Assembly (NCBI GenBank): GCA_016716385.1
Contig: JADJWL010000027.1
Span: 132,850 to 196,849 of the forward strand
Direction: 5' to 3'
Source: Bryobacterales bacterium
GTDB taxonomy: Bacteria; Acidobacteriota; Terriglobia; Bryobacterales; Bryobacteraceae
DNA: 64,000 bases
Below are positions 26,366-35,084 of the stretch, piece after piece. Position 1 is the stretch's first letter, and every line of letters begins with the position of its first letter. The position numbers were made by a program, and so were the translations under genes. Under the pieces are notes generated by a model. That model saw only the letters and a program-made list of their open reading frames with translations, was not told where the DNA came from and did no database searches.

Positions 26366-27643
26366 CTACGTTTCCTCGCGCCTCGCCTGCCGCGCCCGCC
26401 GGATCTCGTCCAGCCGTTCGGCGATCCGCTTCTCCGCGCCGCGTTGAGTGGGTTCGTAGTAGATCCGGCCGGCGAGCGACGGCGGCAGGCACTCCATCCC
26501 CGAGACTGCGTCCTCGCTCAGGTGCGCGTGCTCGTAGCCTTTGCCGTATCCCCACTCCTTCATCGCCGAAGTCGGAGCATTGCGAAGCTGCATCGGGACC
26601 GGTTCAGCCGGGAGTTTCCGCACATCCGACCGCGCCGTGCCCAGCGCCCGGTAGGCGGCGTCGGACTTGGGCGAAACGCACAGATACAGCGTTGCCTGCG
26701 CCAGCGCGAGGTCGCCTTCGGGGATGCCGAGAAAATGCGCCGCCTGCTGGGCTGCCATCGCCTGCTCGAGCGCGCGCGGGTCGGCCAAGCCGATATCCTC
26801 GATCGCCATGCGGACCAGGCGGCGCGCGAGGTACATGCGGTCCTCGCCCGCTTCGAGCATCCGCGACAGCCAGTAGAGCGCGGCATCCGGATCGCTCGAC
26901 CGCACCGACTTGTGCAACGCCGAAATCAGGTTGAAATGCTCTTCGCCGCTCTTGTCGTAGACCAGCATCTTGCGCTGCAGGGCGGCCTCAATGGATTCCA
27001 GGGTAATGGCGCCGCTGCCGGCAGCGATCTCGAGTGTGTTCAGCGCCGCGCGGGCGTCGCCGTTGGCGTGGATGGCAATCTGCTCCAACACGTTGCTGTC
27101 CGCCGTGACGTCCACAACGGGCAGCGCCCGTTCGAGCAGCGTCACCAGTTCGGGCACGGTGAGCAGACGCAAGGCGTACACTCGCGCGCGGGACAGCAAC
27201 GCCGAGATCACTTCGAACGACGGGTTCTCCGTCGTGGCGCCAATCAGGATCACGTCGCCGCTCTCGACATACGGCAGGAACGCGTCCTGCTGCGCTTTGT
27301 TGAAGCGGTGGATTTCGTCGATGAAGAGGATCGTACGGCGTCCCAGCCGGCGCAGGCGCTCGGCATCCGCCATCACGGCCTTCACTTCTTTGATGCCGCT
27401 GAGAACGGCGGAGAACGGGACGAACTCGCACTCGGTCAGACGCGCGATCAGGCGGGCCAGCGTCGTCTTGCCGACGCCCGGCGGTCCCCACAGAATCATC
27501 GAAGTCAGCCGGTCCGTTTCGATCTGCAACCGCAGCGGTTTCCCCGGACCCAGGAGATGCTCCTGCCCCACGTAGTCGTCCAGCCGCGCCGGACGCATCC
27601 GCTCGGCGAGAGGCCGCGGAGCCTCCGCGTCGCCTAGGAACAT
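26366..27643 (-). CDS. rarA: replication-associated recombination protein RarA (MgsA)
   Basis: AAA+ clamp-loader-like ATPase acting at stalled replication forks, 425 residues. Visible: RPARLDDYVGQEHLLGPGKP, Walker A GPPGVGKTTLARL, Walker B ILFIDEIHRFNKAQQDAFLP, sensor 1 IGATTENPSFEVISALLSRA, and the RarA-specific C-terminal tetramerisation part (SDPDAALYWLSRMLEAGED, GYGKGYEHAH). ATG at 27643 gives the family N-terminus; the longer open frame upstream belongs to the overlapping TrmH-family gene. The two genes overlap by 10 bases and are probably co-transcribed. Confidence 0.95.
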   Translation of the reverse strand: MFLGDAEAPRPLAERMRPARLDDYVGQEHLLGPGKPLRLQIETDRLTSMILWGPPGVGKTTLARLIARLTECEFVPFSAVLSGIKEVKAVMADAERLRRLGRRTILFIDEIHRFNKAQQDAFLPYVESGDVILIGATTENPSFEVISALLSRARVYALRLLTVPELVTLLERALPVVDVTADSNVLEQIAIHANGDARAALNTLEIAAGSGAITLESIEAALQRKMLVYDKSGEEHFNLISALHKSVRSSDPDAALYWLSRMLEAGEDRMYLARRLVRMAIEDIGLADPRALEQAMAAQQAAHFLGIPEGDLALAQATLYLCVSPKSDAAYRALGTARSDVRKLPAEPVPMQLRNAPTSAMKEWGYGKGYEHAHLSEDAVSGMECLPPSLAGRIYYEPTQRGAEKRIAERLDEIRRARQARREET

Positions 27644-28422
27644 CGCGCCCTCTGCCTGCTCGCCTCGTAGAGCACGATGCTGGCGGCCACCGCCGCGTTC
27701 AGCGACTCCACGCCCGCGGTGGGAACACTCAGCCGCTTGCATCCATCCCAACTCGCGCTGACGCCCTGCGCTTCATTGCCGATCACCAGGGCCACCGGGC
27801 GGTCAAGCGCGGCATCCGCCGGAGCGATCCCCCCGGACGGAACCGTGACCATCGGCGCGCAACCCGATTTCTCCAGCCGCTGCCGGACTTCGGATGGCGG
27901 GATGCCGGCCAGGCACGGGAGACGGAACAGCGATCCGGCGGAAGCGCGCACCACCTTTGCATGATACGGGCTGACCGATCCTTCTCCGAAAGCAGCGCCG
28001 GTCGCTCCGAAGGCTTCAGCGGCGCGCAGGATTGTCCCGGCATTGCCGGGGTCGCGCAACCCGTCCAGCACGACAACCAGGGCAGGCGCACGCATCACGT
28101 CGTCCCACCCCCAGCCAGGCGGCTCGACGAACGCGAGGACGCCTTGCGCCGTCACGGTCGCGGAAACGGCATCGAGCGCGCGAGGCGTCGCCCAGATCAG
28201 CGCCGCGGCGGCCGGCAGGCGGCGGGCATCGATCTCCGCACGCCGCGCGGTGGATGCCACCACCGTGCGTACCGAGCCGGAACTGCGTAGCGCTTCGTCC
28301 AACAGGTGAAACGTTTCGACCACCAGCAGGCCGTCCGCGGTGAGCCCTCCCTGGCGCAAAACACGGCGCGCTTCCTTTAGCAAAGGGTTCGACGGACTCG
28401 TAACGGTGCGCGCTGGATTCAC
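27634..28422 (-). CDS. TrmH-family (SpoU) RNA 2'-O-methyltransferase
   Basis: About 262 residues. An N-terminal substrate-binding domain (NPLLKEARRVLRQGGLTADG) is followed by the trefoil-knot SPOUT domain. Motif 1 is VVLDGLRDPGNAGTILRAAE, motif 2 ALVIGNEAQGVS, motif 3 LSVPTAGVESLNAAVAASIV. It methylates ribose in tRNA or rRNA; the exact target cannot be read. The start is uncertain: GTG at 28422 is the first plausible initiation codon that does not run into the divergent YdcF-family gene at 28463. Immediately upstream of rarA in a two-gene unit. Confidence 0.88.
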   Translation of the reverse strand: MNPARTVTSPSNPLLKEARRVLRQGGLTADGLLVVETFHLLDEALRSSGSVRTVVASTARRAEIDARRLPAAAALIWATPRALDAVSATVTAQGVLAFVEPPGWGWDDVMRAPALVVVLDGLRDPGNAGTILRAAEAFGATGAAFGEGSVSPYHAKVVRASAGSLFRLPCLAGIPPSEVRQRLEKSGCAPMVTVPSGGIAPADAALDRPVALVIGNEAQGVSASWDGCKRLSVPTAGVESLNAAVAASIVLYEASRQRARCS

Positions 28423-28462
28423 TGCGGGAAACGTGACAATATGAACGATCAGAATACCGCAG

Positions 28463-29038
28463 ATGAAGCGCCTCCTCTGGCGGACGGGACTCCTTGGCGT
28501 GGTCCTGGTGGCCGCCCTCCTCACCTACCTCACCTTCCGGGTTCGCCATCAATCGACGCTGGATGAAGCCCGGAGCGCCGACCTCATCGTCGTCCTCGGA
28601 GCGGCCGAGTACGCCGGCCGTCCTTCACCCGTGTTCAAAGCGCGGCTGGACCACGCGCTCGACCTCTACCGGCGCGGCCTCGCGCCGCGTATCCTGACCA
28701 CCGGAGGTGCGGGCGGCGATCCCGTCTTCACCGAAGGCGGTGTCGGCAGGTCGTACCTGATCAGCCAGAAAGTCCCCGCCGAAGCAATCCTCGTGGAACC
28801 GGAGGGCGCGCACACCGCGCATTCGCTCGCGGCCACGGTCGAGATCATGAACACCCTCCGGCTGCGCTCATGCATCGTCGTGAGCGACGGATACCACATC
28901 TACCGGGCCAAGGTGATGCTGGAGTCGCACGGCCTGGATGTCCACGGCTCGCCCCGCCCGTCCGAGGCTCCGGACAACTGGTGGATCTATCTGCGCGAAG
29001 CGGCAAGCCTGATGCTCTGGCTGATCGGCTTGCGCTGA
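28463..29038 (+). CDS. YdcF/SanA-family (DUF218) membrane-anchored protein
   Basis: 191 residues. One N-terminal transmembrane segment (LLWRTGLLGVVLVAALLTYL) precedes a DUF218 domain (ADLIVVLGAAEYAGRPSPVF, ILTTGGAGGDP, GAHTAHSLAATVEIM, CIVVSDGYHIYRA). Family members are linked to envelope integrity and cell-wall metabolism; YdcF binds S-adenosylmethionine. Biochemical role here is unknown. Divergent from the TrmH-family gene across ~40 bases. Confidence 0.85.
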   Translation: MKRLLWRTGLLGVVLVAALLTYLTFRVRHQSTLDEARSADLIVVLGAAEYAGRPSPVFKARLDHALDLYRRGLAPRILTTGGAGGDPVFTEGGVGRSYLISQKVPAEAILVEPEGAHTAHSLAATVEIMNTLRLRSCIVVSDGYHIYRAKVMLESHGLDVHGSPRPSEAPDNWWIYLREAASLMLWLIGLR

Positions 29039-29046
29039 CGCGGCGC

Positions 29047-30555
29047 TCACTCCATCGTCATCAGAGCAGCCATCGTCGCCACCGCGTCCCACAGATTCCG
29101 CAGGCGGATGTTCTCGTCGTGCGAGTGCTGGTTGTTGTCGTGGTTCACCGTGGGCACGATGATCACCGGAGCGCGCATGGCGTCTTCGATCGCCGCGACC
29201 GGCAGCGTGCCTCCCAGCGTCGGGAGCTTCAGCGCCGGGCCGTGCGCGGACTCGACGGCGGCGATCACGCGGCGGGCGATCGCCGAGTCCATCGCAACAC
29301 GGACCGCGCGTTGGCCATCGGACGCCGCCCGGCGGCGAACCCCGCAGATCCTGGGATGTCGCAACCGCGTTTCCGCGTCGGGCTCGCTCTCCACCACGAG
29401 GTAGCCTTGCCGGCGGATGTGGGCGATGATCTGCTCGCGGGTCTTGCCCGGATCCATGCCCTTGACCAGCCTGACGCCGAGATTGGCCACTGCTGTCGAC
29501 GGGACGACGTTCCTCGCTTCGGCGCCCGTGCCTCCGCTGGAGAGCCCCTGGACATTGAGCGCGGGCAGTGTGATCAGTTCTTCGAGGCGCTTGCCAGGAT
29601 TCTCCGTGCCGCCGAGACCGAACTCCCGCTTCAGCTCCGCTTCCATGTCCGGCAGGGCGGCCAGCGCCTCCTTCTCCGCGGCGCTGAGCGGTTCCACGTC
29701 GTCATAGAATCCCTCAATTCGTACGCGCCCGTCCTCGTCTTTCATCGAGGCCAGAAGCTGCGCGAGCATCAGCGCGGGGTTCAGCGCCCAGTTGCCGTAA
29801 TGGCCGCTGTGGAGCTCGCGATTCGGGCCGTAGACCGTAAGCTCGAGGCCCGTGTTCCCACGGGCTCCGAAGACAATCTGCGGGCGGCGGCTCTGGTGCA
29901 CCGGCCCGTCGCAGAAGATCCACGTGTCGCTCGACAGCAGCGATCCATATTTCGCAAGGATCGCCGGCAAGTGCGGGGAGCCAGCCTCTTCCTCGCCGTC
30001 GAAGAAGAACTTCACGTTCGCCGTCAACGGCACCCGTGCTGCTTCCAGGGCGTCGAGCGCCGCGAGCATCGCCTGGATGGGCCCTTTGTCGTCACTGGCC
30101 GATCGCGCATACAGTCGCCACTCCGGATCGAATAGCCCAGACCAGTCAAACCCGATCACCGTGCCCCTGGCATCGCGAATCTGCGGCTGAAACGGCTCGC
30201 CATTGGTCCACTTGGCGGGGACGACGGGTTGTCCGTCGTAATGCGCATAGAGAACGATCGTTGCCGCCGCGCCTGGCGTCCGCTTCTCGCCGAACAGCGC
30301 AGGTGGCGCGCCGGGAACTTCCAGCATCCGCAGGCTGACACCCCGGCGCGCAAACGCCTCCGTCAGAAACGAAGCGTTCCGGCGCATCGCAGCCGCATCG
30401 GAGGCGACGTTGGGAATCGCCAGCATACGGGAGAATTCCCCAAGGACCTCCTTCTGGTGCCCGGCCGTCCAGGACCGGGCCGCCGCCACGCCGGCGGGAA
30501 CCTGCGAGACCCCCACAGCTTGCGCCACCATGAGCAACGCCACGAATCGAGACAT
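29047..30555 (-). CDS. M20-family zinc peptidase/deacylase, secreted
   Basis: 502 residues starting MSRFVALLMVAQAVG, with a likely signal peptide ending near residue 20. Co-catalytic zinc motifs are present: VLYAHYDGQPVVP, ARSASDDKGPIQAMLAALDA (bridging Asp), FFDGEEEAGSPHLP (catalytic Glu pair) and the C-terminal NHDNNQHSHDENIRL carrying the last His ligand. The lid/dimerisation domain (ELHSGHYGNWALNP) is intact. It probably hydrolyses dipeptides or N-acyl amino acids in the periplasm. Divergent from the Rrf2 regulator; the 121 bases between them hold the operon promoter. Confidence 0.9.
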   Translation of the reverse strand: MSRFVALLMVAQAVGVSQVPAGVAAARSWTAGHQKEVLGEFSRMLAIPNVASDAAAMRRNASFLTEAFARRGVSLRMLEVPGAPPALFGEKRTPGAAATIVLYAHYDGQPVVPAKWTNGEPFQPQIRDARGTVIGFDWSGLFDPEWRLYARSASDDKGPIQAMLAALDALEAARVPLTANVKFFFDGEEEAGSPHLPAILAKYGSLLSSDTWIFCDGPVHQSRRPQIVFGARGNTGLELTVYGPNRELHSGHYGNWALNPALMLAQLLASMKDEDGRVRIEGFYDDVEPLSAAEKEALAALPDMEAELKREFGLGGTENPGKRLEELITLPALNVQGLSSGGTGAEARNVVPSTAVANLGVRLVKGMDPGKTREQIIAHIRRQGYLVVESEPDAETRLRHPRICGVRRRAASDGQRAVRVAMDSAIARRVIAAVESAHGPALKLPTLGGTLPVAAIEDAMRAPVIIVPTVNHDNNQHSHDENIRLRNLWDAVATMAALMTME

Positions 30556-30618
30556 TCCCAAATTCCAGCGCACCTCGGCGCAATCCGCAATCCTGCCGGC
30601 ACGCCTCGCGAAAAGTGC

Positions 30619-30647
30619 TTGACACCAGCAGAATGCGGATATATCCT
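30619..30647 (+). promoter_or_regulatory. consensus-like sigma70 promoter of the nitrite-oxidoreductase-like operon
   Basis: A perfect TTGACA -35 (30619-30624), a 17-base spacer and TATCCT -10 (30642-30647). Initiation is expected near 30654, about 23 bases before the Rrf2 gene start. This is the best canonical promoter seen in the window and contrasts with the -10-only signals elsewhere. Because the next nine genes are contiguous, it probably drives all of them. Confidence 0.65.
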
Positions 30648-30652
30648 ATCCG
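30636..30652 (+). promoter_or_regulatory. inverted repeat overlapping the -10: candidate operator for the Rrf2 regulator
   Basis: CGGATA-TATCC-TATCCG: two perfect six-base arms (30636-30641 and 30647-30652) around a five-base centre. A nested palindrome GGATATATCC lies at 30637-30646. It covers the -10 hexamer, so a bound protein would block initiation. Rrf2-family regulators commonly autoregulate from such sites. That this particular regulator binds it is inference. Confidence 0.5.
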
Positions 30653-30676
30653 TGTTATCGTAATTTTTGAGAGACC

Positions 30677-31135
30677 ATGCTTGGGAAGACCTCACTTTCG
30701 GCCACACGGGCGCTGATGCTGCTGGCGCAGCAGGATCCGGGCGCCTGCTGGTCCCCGCGCCGGATCGCCGAGGCTTTGGGTGAATCCCCCACCTACATGG
30801 CCAAGGTCACCCGGCACCTCGTCAGGAGCGGCATCCTCGAAGCCGAGAAGGGCGTCAAGGGCGGGGTGCGATTCCTGCTGCAGCCGGAACAGATCACGTT
30901 GCTGGCGGTCGTGGAAGCATGCCAGGGGACGATCGTCGGCGACTACTGCAAGTCCTCCGTTCCCAGATCCGCCGTGTGCAGTTTCCACCGCGCCGCCCAG
31001 GAGTTGCACGACTCGATCACCAGCGTTCTCGCGCGCTGGACCCTGGCGGACCTGCTCGCAAAACCCTACGCGGCCCGGAGCAACATCGTCGGCGCCTGCC
31101 TGATGGCATGCGTGAAGGAGGGCACGGTCTCATGA
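30677..31135 (+). CDS. Rrf2-family transcriptional regulator with candidate Fe-S cysteines
   Basis: 152 residues. An N-terminal winged helix (residues ~5-70: TSLSATRALMLLAQQDPG, SPTYMAKVTRHLVRSGILEA, GVKGGVRFLL) is characteristic of Rrf2/IscR/NsrR proteins. Cys82 (VVEACQG), Cys91 (GDYC) and Cys101 (AVCSFHRA) lie where IscR, NsrR and RsrR carry cluster ligands, so a redox- or nitric-oxide-sensitive Fe-S cluster is plausible. First gene of the operon; its stop overlaps the next start as ATGA. It probably regulates its own operon through the inverted repeat at the -10. Confidence 0.88.
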   Translation: MLGKTSLSATRALMLLAQQDPGACWSPRRIAEALGESPTYMAKVTRHLVRSGILEAEKGVKGGVRFLLQPEQITLLAVVEACQGTIVGDYCKSSVPRSAVCSFHRAAQELHDSITSVLARWTLADLLAKPYAARSNIVGACLMACVKEGTVS

Positions 31136-33045
31136 CCCCGCTGCGCGTGGACGTTCCCGGAGACGGCTACCACCAGAGCCTGATTTCCTGCCAGGTGGCT
31201 TGTCCCGTGCACACGGACGCGCGCGGCTATGTGCGGGCGATCGCCGAGGGCCGGTTTGCCGAGGCCTACCTGATTGCCCGCGGTCCCAACCCCTTCGCCT
31301 CCATCTGCGGACGCGTCTGCGGAGCGCCCTGCGAGACCGCGTGCCGCCGGGGCAAGGTGCCCCGTGTCGATGACGACGGTACCTTCGTCGCCGCCGACCG
31401 GCCCATCTCCATTCGCGCGCTGAAGCGCTTCGTCTGCGAACAACACGGCCCCGAAGCACGGACCCCGCTTGCGGTTCTGCGCGACGTGGAGAACTTCGCG
31501 CCGCCGGTTGCCGCCAATGCCGAAGAGATGGCCGCCCTGCTGCGCGCGAGCCTGGACAGGCGGCTGCCGAAGGCGGATGGGCAGTCCGTGGCCGTCATCG
31601 GCGCGGGTCCCGCGGGCCTGTCGGCGGCGCACGATCTGGCGCTGCTGGGCTTCCGTCCGGTCGTGTTCGAAACGGAGCCGGTTCCGGCGGGCATGCTGGC
31701 CGTGGGCGTACCGGCCTACCGGCTCCCGCGTGAAGTGATCGCGCGAGAAGTTGCAGTCATCGAGGCTCTGGGCGTGGAAGTTCGGTGCGGGGTAACTGTC
31801 GGCAAAGATGTCGCATTCGCTGACCTCCGGCGCGACTTCGCCGCCGTGATCGTCGCCGTCGGCGCCAAGTCGTCCCGCGGACTGAGCCTGCCCGGCGAAC
31901 AGGGTCCGGGCGTCTTCGGCGGGGTCGACCTGTTGCGCGCCGTGGCCCTCGGTGAGACGATGCCGGTCGGCCGGGAGGTCGTCGTGGTGGGCGGCGGCAA
32001 TGTCGCCTACGACGTCGCTCGCTCAGTGCTGCGCCAGATTGCCTACGACACCGCGCGTACGGCGGCGCGCCTGCCAGGCACGGCAAGCGTCAGGCTCGTT
32101 TCGCTCGAGGGACTCGAAGAAATGCCCGCCGACACGGCGGAGATTATCGAAGGCGACGAGGAAGGCATCGATCGCGTCAACGGCTGGGGGCCGGTCGAAA
32201 TCGTGCGCAACGCCGCCGGGGCCGTCACCGCTGCGCGATTCCGCAAATGCCTGCGCGTCTATGACGAAAACCGCCGCTTCGCTCCCCTGTATGACGACGC
32301 CGACCGGATCACATTGTCCTGCGATACGGTCATGCTCGCCGTCGGCCAGTCGCCGCAACTGGCATTTCTGGAAGACGGGGGATCCGACGTGGAGCAATTC
32401 CGTCCGGGCTGGCCGAAGGTGCACCCCGAGACGCTGGCGACGACCGCGCCCGGCATCTTCGTCGCGGGCGATCTCGCGCACGGCACGCGCCTGCTGATCG
32501 ACGCGGTGGCGTCGGGTAAAGCGGCGGCGCGGTCCGTCTACGAATACGTCACCGGGCGGAAGCTGGCCAGCCACGCTGTGACAGCGCATCTCGTCCAGGA
32601 GCGCTACCGCCGCGAGCCGGGCTACGAGTCGACCCGGCGCGTGCCGGTGCCGCTGGCCGATCCCGCGGACCGTCTCAGCCACCCTGAAGCCCTCGTCGAG
32701 ATCGGTTACAACGCCGAACAGGCGATGCGCGAGGCCTCGCGCTGCCTCGACTGCGGCGTGACGCCGGTGTTTGACGCAGTCCGCTGCGTGCTATGCGGCG
32801 GCTGCGCCGACGTCTGCCCCACCCTGTGTCTGAAGTTGACGCCCCTCAGCGAACTGGCCCAGACGCCGGAACTGCGTGCCGCAATCGAAGCATCGCTTGG
32901 TCCGGACGAGGACCTTGCCGCGCACTCCGCGATTCTCAAGGACGAAGACCGGTGCATCCGCTGCGCCGCCTGCGCCATGCGCTGTCCGGTCGACGCCATC
33001 ACGATGGAGCGGGTTTCCTACTCCACCACCTGGAGCACTCTATGA
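31132..33045 (+). CDS. FAD- and NAD(P)-dependent oxidoreductase with GltD-type N-terminus and two C-terminal [4Fe-4S] clusters
   Basis: 637 residues, cytoplasmic. Residues ~15-75 hold the GltD/DPYD-type Fe-S domain (SCQVACPVHTDARGY, ICGRVCGAPCETACRRG). Residues ~155-480 carry an FAD fold (VAVIGAGPAGLSAAHDL) and a nested NAD(P) fold (EVVVVGGGNVAYDVARSVL), ending in GIFVAGDLAHGTRLLIDAVA. The C-terminus has two ferredoxin motifs, CVLCGGCADVCP and CIRCAACAMRCP. It lies upstream of and overlaps the Rieske gene. This suggests it passes electrons between NAD(P)H and the Rieske/cytochrome b complex or its quinone pool. ATG at 31132 was chosen by the ATGA overlap and the homology start. Confidence 0.88.
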   Translation: MTPLRVDVPGDGYHQSLISCQVACPVHTDARGYVRAIAEGRFAEAYLIARGPNPFASICGRVCGAPCETACRRGKVPRVDDDGTFVAADRPISIRALKRFVCEQHGPEARTPLAVLRDVENFAPPVAANAEEMAALLRASLDRRLPKADGQSVAVIGAGPAGLSAAHDLALLGFRPVVFETEPVPAGMLAVGVPAYRLPREVIAREVAVIEALGVEVRCGVTVGKDVAFADLRRDFAAVIVAVGAKSSRGLSLPGEQGPGVFGGVDLLRAVALGETMPVGREVVVVGGGNVAYDVARSVLRQIAYDTARTAARLPGTASVRLVSLEGLEEMPADTAEIIEGDEEGIDRVNGWGPVEIVRNAAGAVTAARFRKCLRVYDENRRFAPLYDDADRITLSCDTVMLAVGQSPQLAFLEDGGSDVEQFRPGWPKVHPETLATTAPGIFVAGDLAHGTRLLIDAVASGKAAARSVYEYVTGRKLASHAVTAHLVQERYRREPGYESTRRVPVPLADPADRLSHPEALVEIGYNAEQAMREASRCLDCGVTPVFDAVRCVLCGGCADVCPTLCLKLTPLSELAQTPELRAAIEASLGPDEDLAAHSAILKDEDRCIRCAACAMRCPVDAITMERVSYSTTWSTL

Positions 33046-33524
33046 CCACATCCTCCAAACCTCCCCGTTCGAGACTGGACCCCGACCCGGTACCCCGCCG
33101 CGACTGGCTCGGCCTTTCCGCGCTGTGGACCGCCGGCGGCGCGCTGCTGTTCGGCATGATCGGAATGCTGAAGCTGCCGAAGGCGGCGGTGTTGAGTTCG
33201 CCTTCGAAGAAGTTTCGCGTGCCGCTGCCCGAGACGCTCGCCGCGGGCGAGGCGTACGTCCCGCCGGGCCGCTCTGTCGCGCTGTTCAAGGATGCCGAAG
33301 GCGTCTACGCCGTCTCGACCATCTGCACGCACCTGGGTTGTGTCGTGAAGGCCAATCCGGAAGGTTTCGAATGCCCGTGCCACGGGTCACGCTTCCTCGC
33401 CGACGGCACAGTCACCAAAGGACCCGCGCCCCGCGCGCTCCCCTGGCTCAAAGTGAGCCTGGGCGGCGGGATGGCGACGATTGACGAAGACACCGTGGTG
33501 CCTCCAGGAACGAAGGTGTCGTGA
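33042..33524 (+). CDS. Rieske [2Fe-2S] protein of a bc-type complex
   Basis: 160 residues. One N-terminal transmembrane anchor (~22-42, preceded by PRRDW) leads to a Rieske domain. Box 1 is CTHLGC (Cys95, His97, Cys100) and box 2 CPCHGS (Cys111, Cys113, His114). Cys95, His97, Cys111 and His114 should bind the cluster; Cys100 and Cys113 form the disulfide. The high-potential-type disulfide is intact, as in quinol:cytochrome c oxidoreductases. Overlaps the upstream and downstream genes (ATGA, TGATG). Partner of the cytochrome b encoded next. Confidence 0.94.
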   Translation: MTTSSKPPRSRLDPDPVPRRDWLGLSALWTAGGALLFGMIGMLKLPKAAVLSSPSKKFRVPLPETLAAGEAYVPPGRSVALFKDAEGVYAVSTICTHLGCVVKANPEGFECPCHGSRFLADGTVTKGPAPRALPWLKVSLGGGMATIDEDTVVPPGTKVS

Positions 33525-35080
33525 TGACTCCTGTAGATGCAGGCGGTCCCGCGCTGCGCGAATTCGTCGAAAACCTGAAAGCCGTTCCGCGCCGGCTCAA
33601 GGAGACGGCGTTCCGCACCGGTCCGCCCGTCACCGACCGGACGCGCTCCACCTTTGTCTTCGGGAACGTCTTCCTCCACCTGCACTCCGTTCGCACGCAC
33701 CGGTGGAGCCTGCGCTGGACCACCACGATGGGTCTCGGCATCATGACGTTCGCCGCGTTCCTGATCGCGCTCGTAACCGGCGTGATGCTGATGTTCTACT
33801 ACAAGCCATTCCCGGACGTGGCGTACCAGTCGATGAAGGACATTCACTTCGTCGTGCCGACCGGGCGGCTGATCCGCAACATCCACCGCTGGTCCGCGAA
33901 CGTGATGGTGATCGGCGTCATCCTGCACATGGCGCGCGCGTTCTACACCGCCGCCTACCGGCGGCCGCGCGAGTACAACTGGCTGATCGGGATCGGGCTG
34001 CTGGTGACCACGCTGGGCCTGTCCTTCACTGGCTACCTGTTGCCGTGGGACCAGTTGGCCTACTGGGCGATCACGATCGGCGCGAACATCGCCCAATCCC
34101 CACGGGAAGTGACCGACGCGCTGAACATCACTGATTACTTCGATCCCGGCGGATTCCAGAAACTGCTGCTGCTCGGCTCGGACCAGGTGGGCGCCGAGGC
34201 GTTGATCCGCTTCTACATGCTGCACGTGATGATTCTGCCGCTCGTGCTGGCGGCGCTGATGGCGGTGCACTTCTGGCGCATTCGCAAAGACGGCGGGCTC
34301 GTGCGTCCGCCCGATGCCGATGAGCGGCTGACGAAGAAGCGGGCGGAAGAAACCTATCCGGTGTTCACCGAGGCGCCAGCCAAGACATACCATCTTGCGG
34401 CGATCGTCCGCGGCCGTACGCCGAACGTCGGCCGGGGTCCCGAAAACACGGTCCCGTCGATGCCGCACCTGTTCTACGCGGAACTGGGTGTGCTCATGTT
34501 CACGCTGCTGATCTGCGTGGCGCTCTCGCTCGTCTCGGACGCGCCCTTGAAGGAACTCGCCAATCCGAACGTGCCGGAGAATCCCGCGAAGGCGCCCTGG
34601 TATTTTCTCGGCTTGCAGGAGATGGTCTCCTTTAGCGCCTTTATGGGCGGCATCGCGATTCCGGCCATTGTGTTGCTGGGGCTGGCGCTGATACCGTATC
34701 TCGACCGCGAAACCAAGGGCACTGGCGAATGGTTCGGCGGACCCGGCGGCTGGCCTCTGGTGCGGCTGTCCCTGCTGTTCGGCTTGGCTGTGCCGGTTCT
34801 CCTCGAAGCCTTCGCCATCCGGTTCGGCTGGCTGCGCGAGTGGTTCCCGGACATCCCGCAGCTCATCGTTACGTTCATCAATCCGGCGACGGTGCTCACT
34901 GCGATCTACGCGCTCTATTCGATCTGGTGCATCCGGCGGTATGAATCGGCACGCGCCGGCGCGCTCGGACTGTTCACCTGTTTCCTCTGCGGATTCCTCG
35001 TGCTGACGATCATCGGCACCTACTTCCGCGGTCCGAACTGGGAGTTTTTCTGGTCACCGGCCGACTGGCCACAGCATTGA
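33524..35080 (+). CDS. cytochrome b, b6/subunit IV fused form
   Basis: 518 residues with roughly 9-10 transmembrane helices. Haem-ligand pairs are in helix B (HRWSANVMVIGVILHM, His-x13-His) and helix D (HVMILPLVLAALMAVH, His-x14-His); the x14 spacing in helix D resembles cytochrome b6. The quinol-site PEWY motif appears as APWYFLGLQEM in the C-terminal, subunit IV-like half. Extra helices (~425-505) extend beyond a standard fused cytochrome b. Forms a bc-type quinol/cytochrome c oxidoreductase core with the Rieske protein. ATG at 33524 overlaps the Rieske stop. Confidence 0.92.
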   Translation: MTPVDAGGPALREFVENLKAVPRRLKETAFRTGPPVTDRTRSTFVFGNVFLHLHSVRTHRWSLRWTTTMGLGIMTFAAFLIALVTGVMLMFYYKPFPDVAYQSMKDIHFVVPTGRLIRNIHRWSANVMVIGVILHMARAFYTAAYRRPREYNWLIGIGLLVTTLGLSFTGYLLPWDQLAYWAITIGANIAQSPREVTDALNITDYFDPGGFQKLLLLGSDQVGAEALIRFYMLHVMILPLVLAALMAVHFWRIRKDGGLVRPPDADERLTKKRAEETYPVFTEAPAKTYHLAAIVRGRTPNVGRGPENTVPSMPHLFYAELGVLMFTLLICVALSLVSDAPLKELANPNVPENPAKAPWYFLGLQEMVSFSAFMGGIAIPAIVLLGLALIPYLDRETKGTGEWFGGPGGWPLVRLSLLFGLAVPVLLEAFAIRFGWLREWFPDIPQLIVTFINPATVLTAIYALYSIWCIRRYESARAGALGLFTCFLCGFLVLTIIGTYFRGPNWEFFWSPADWPQH

Positions 35081-35084
35081 CGCC

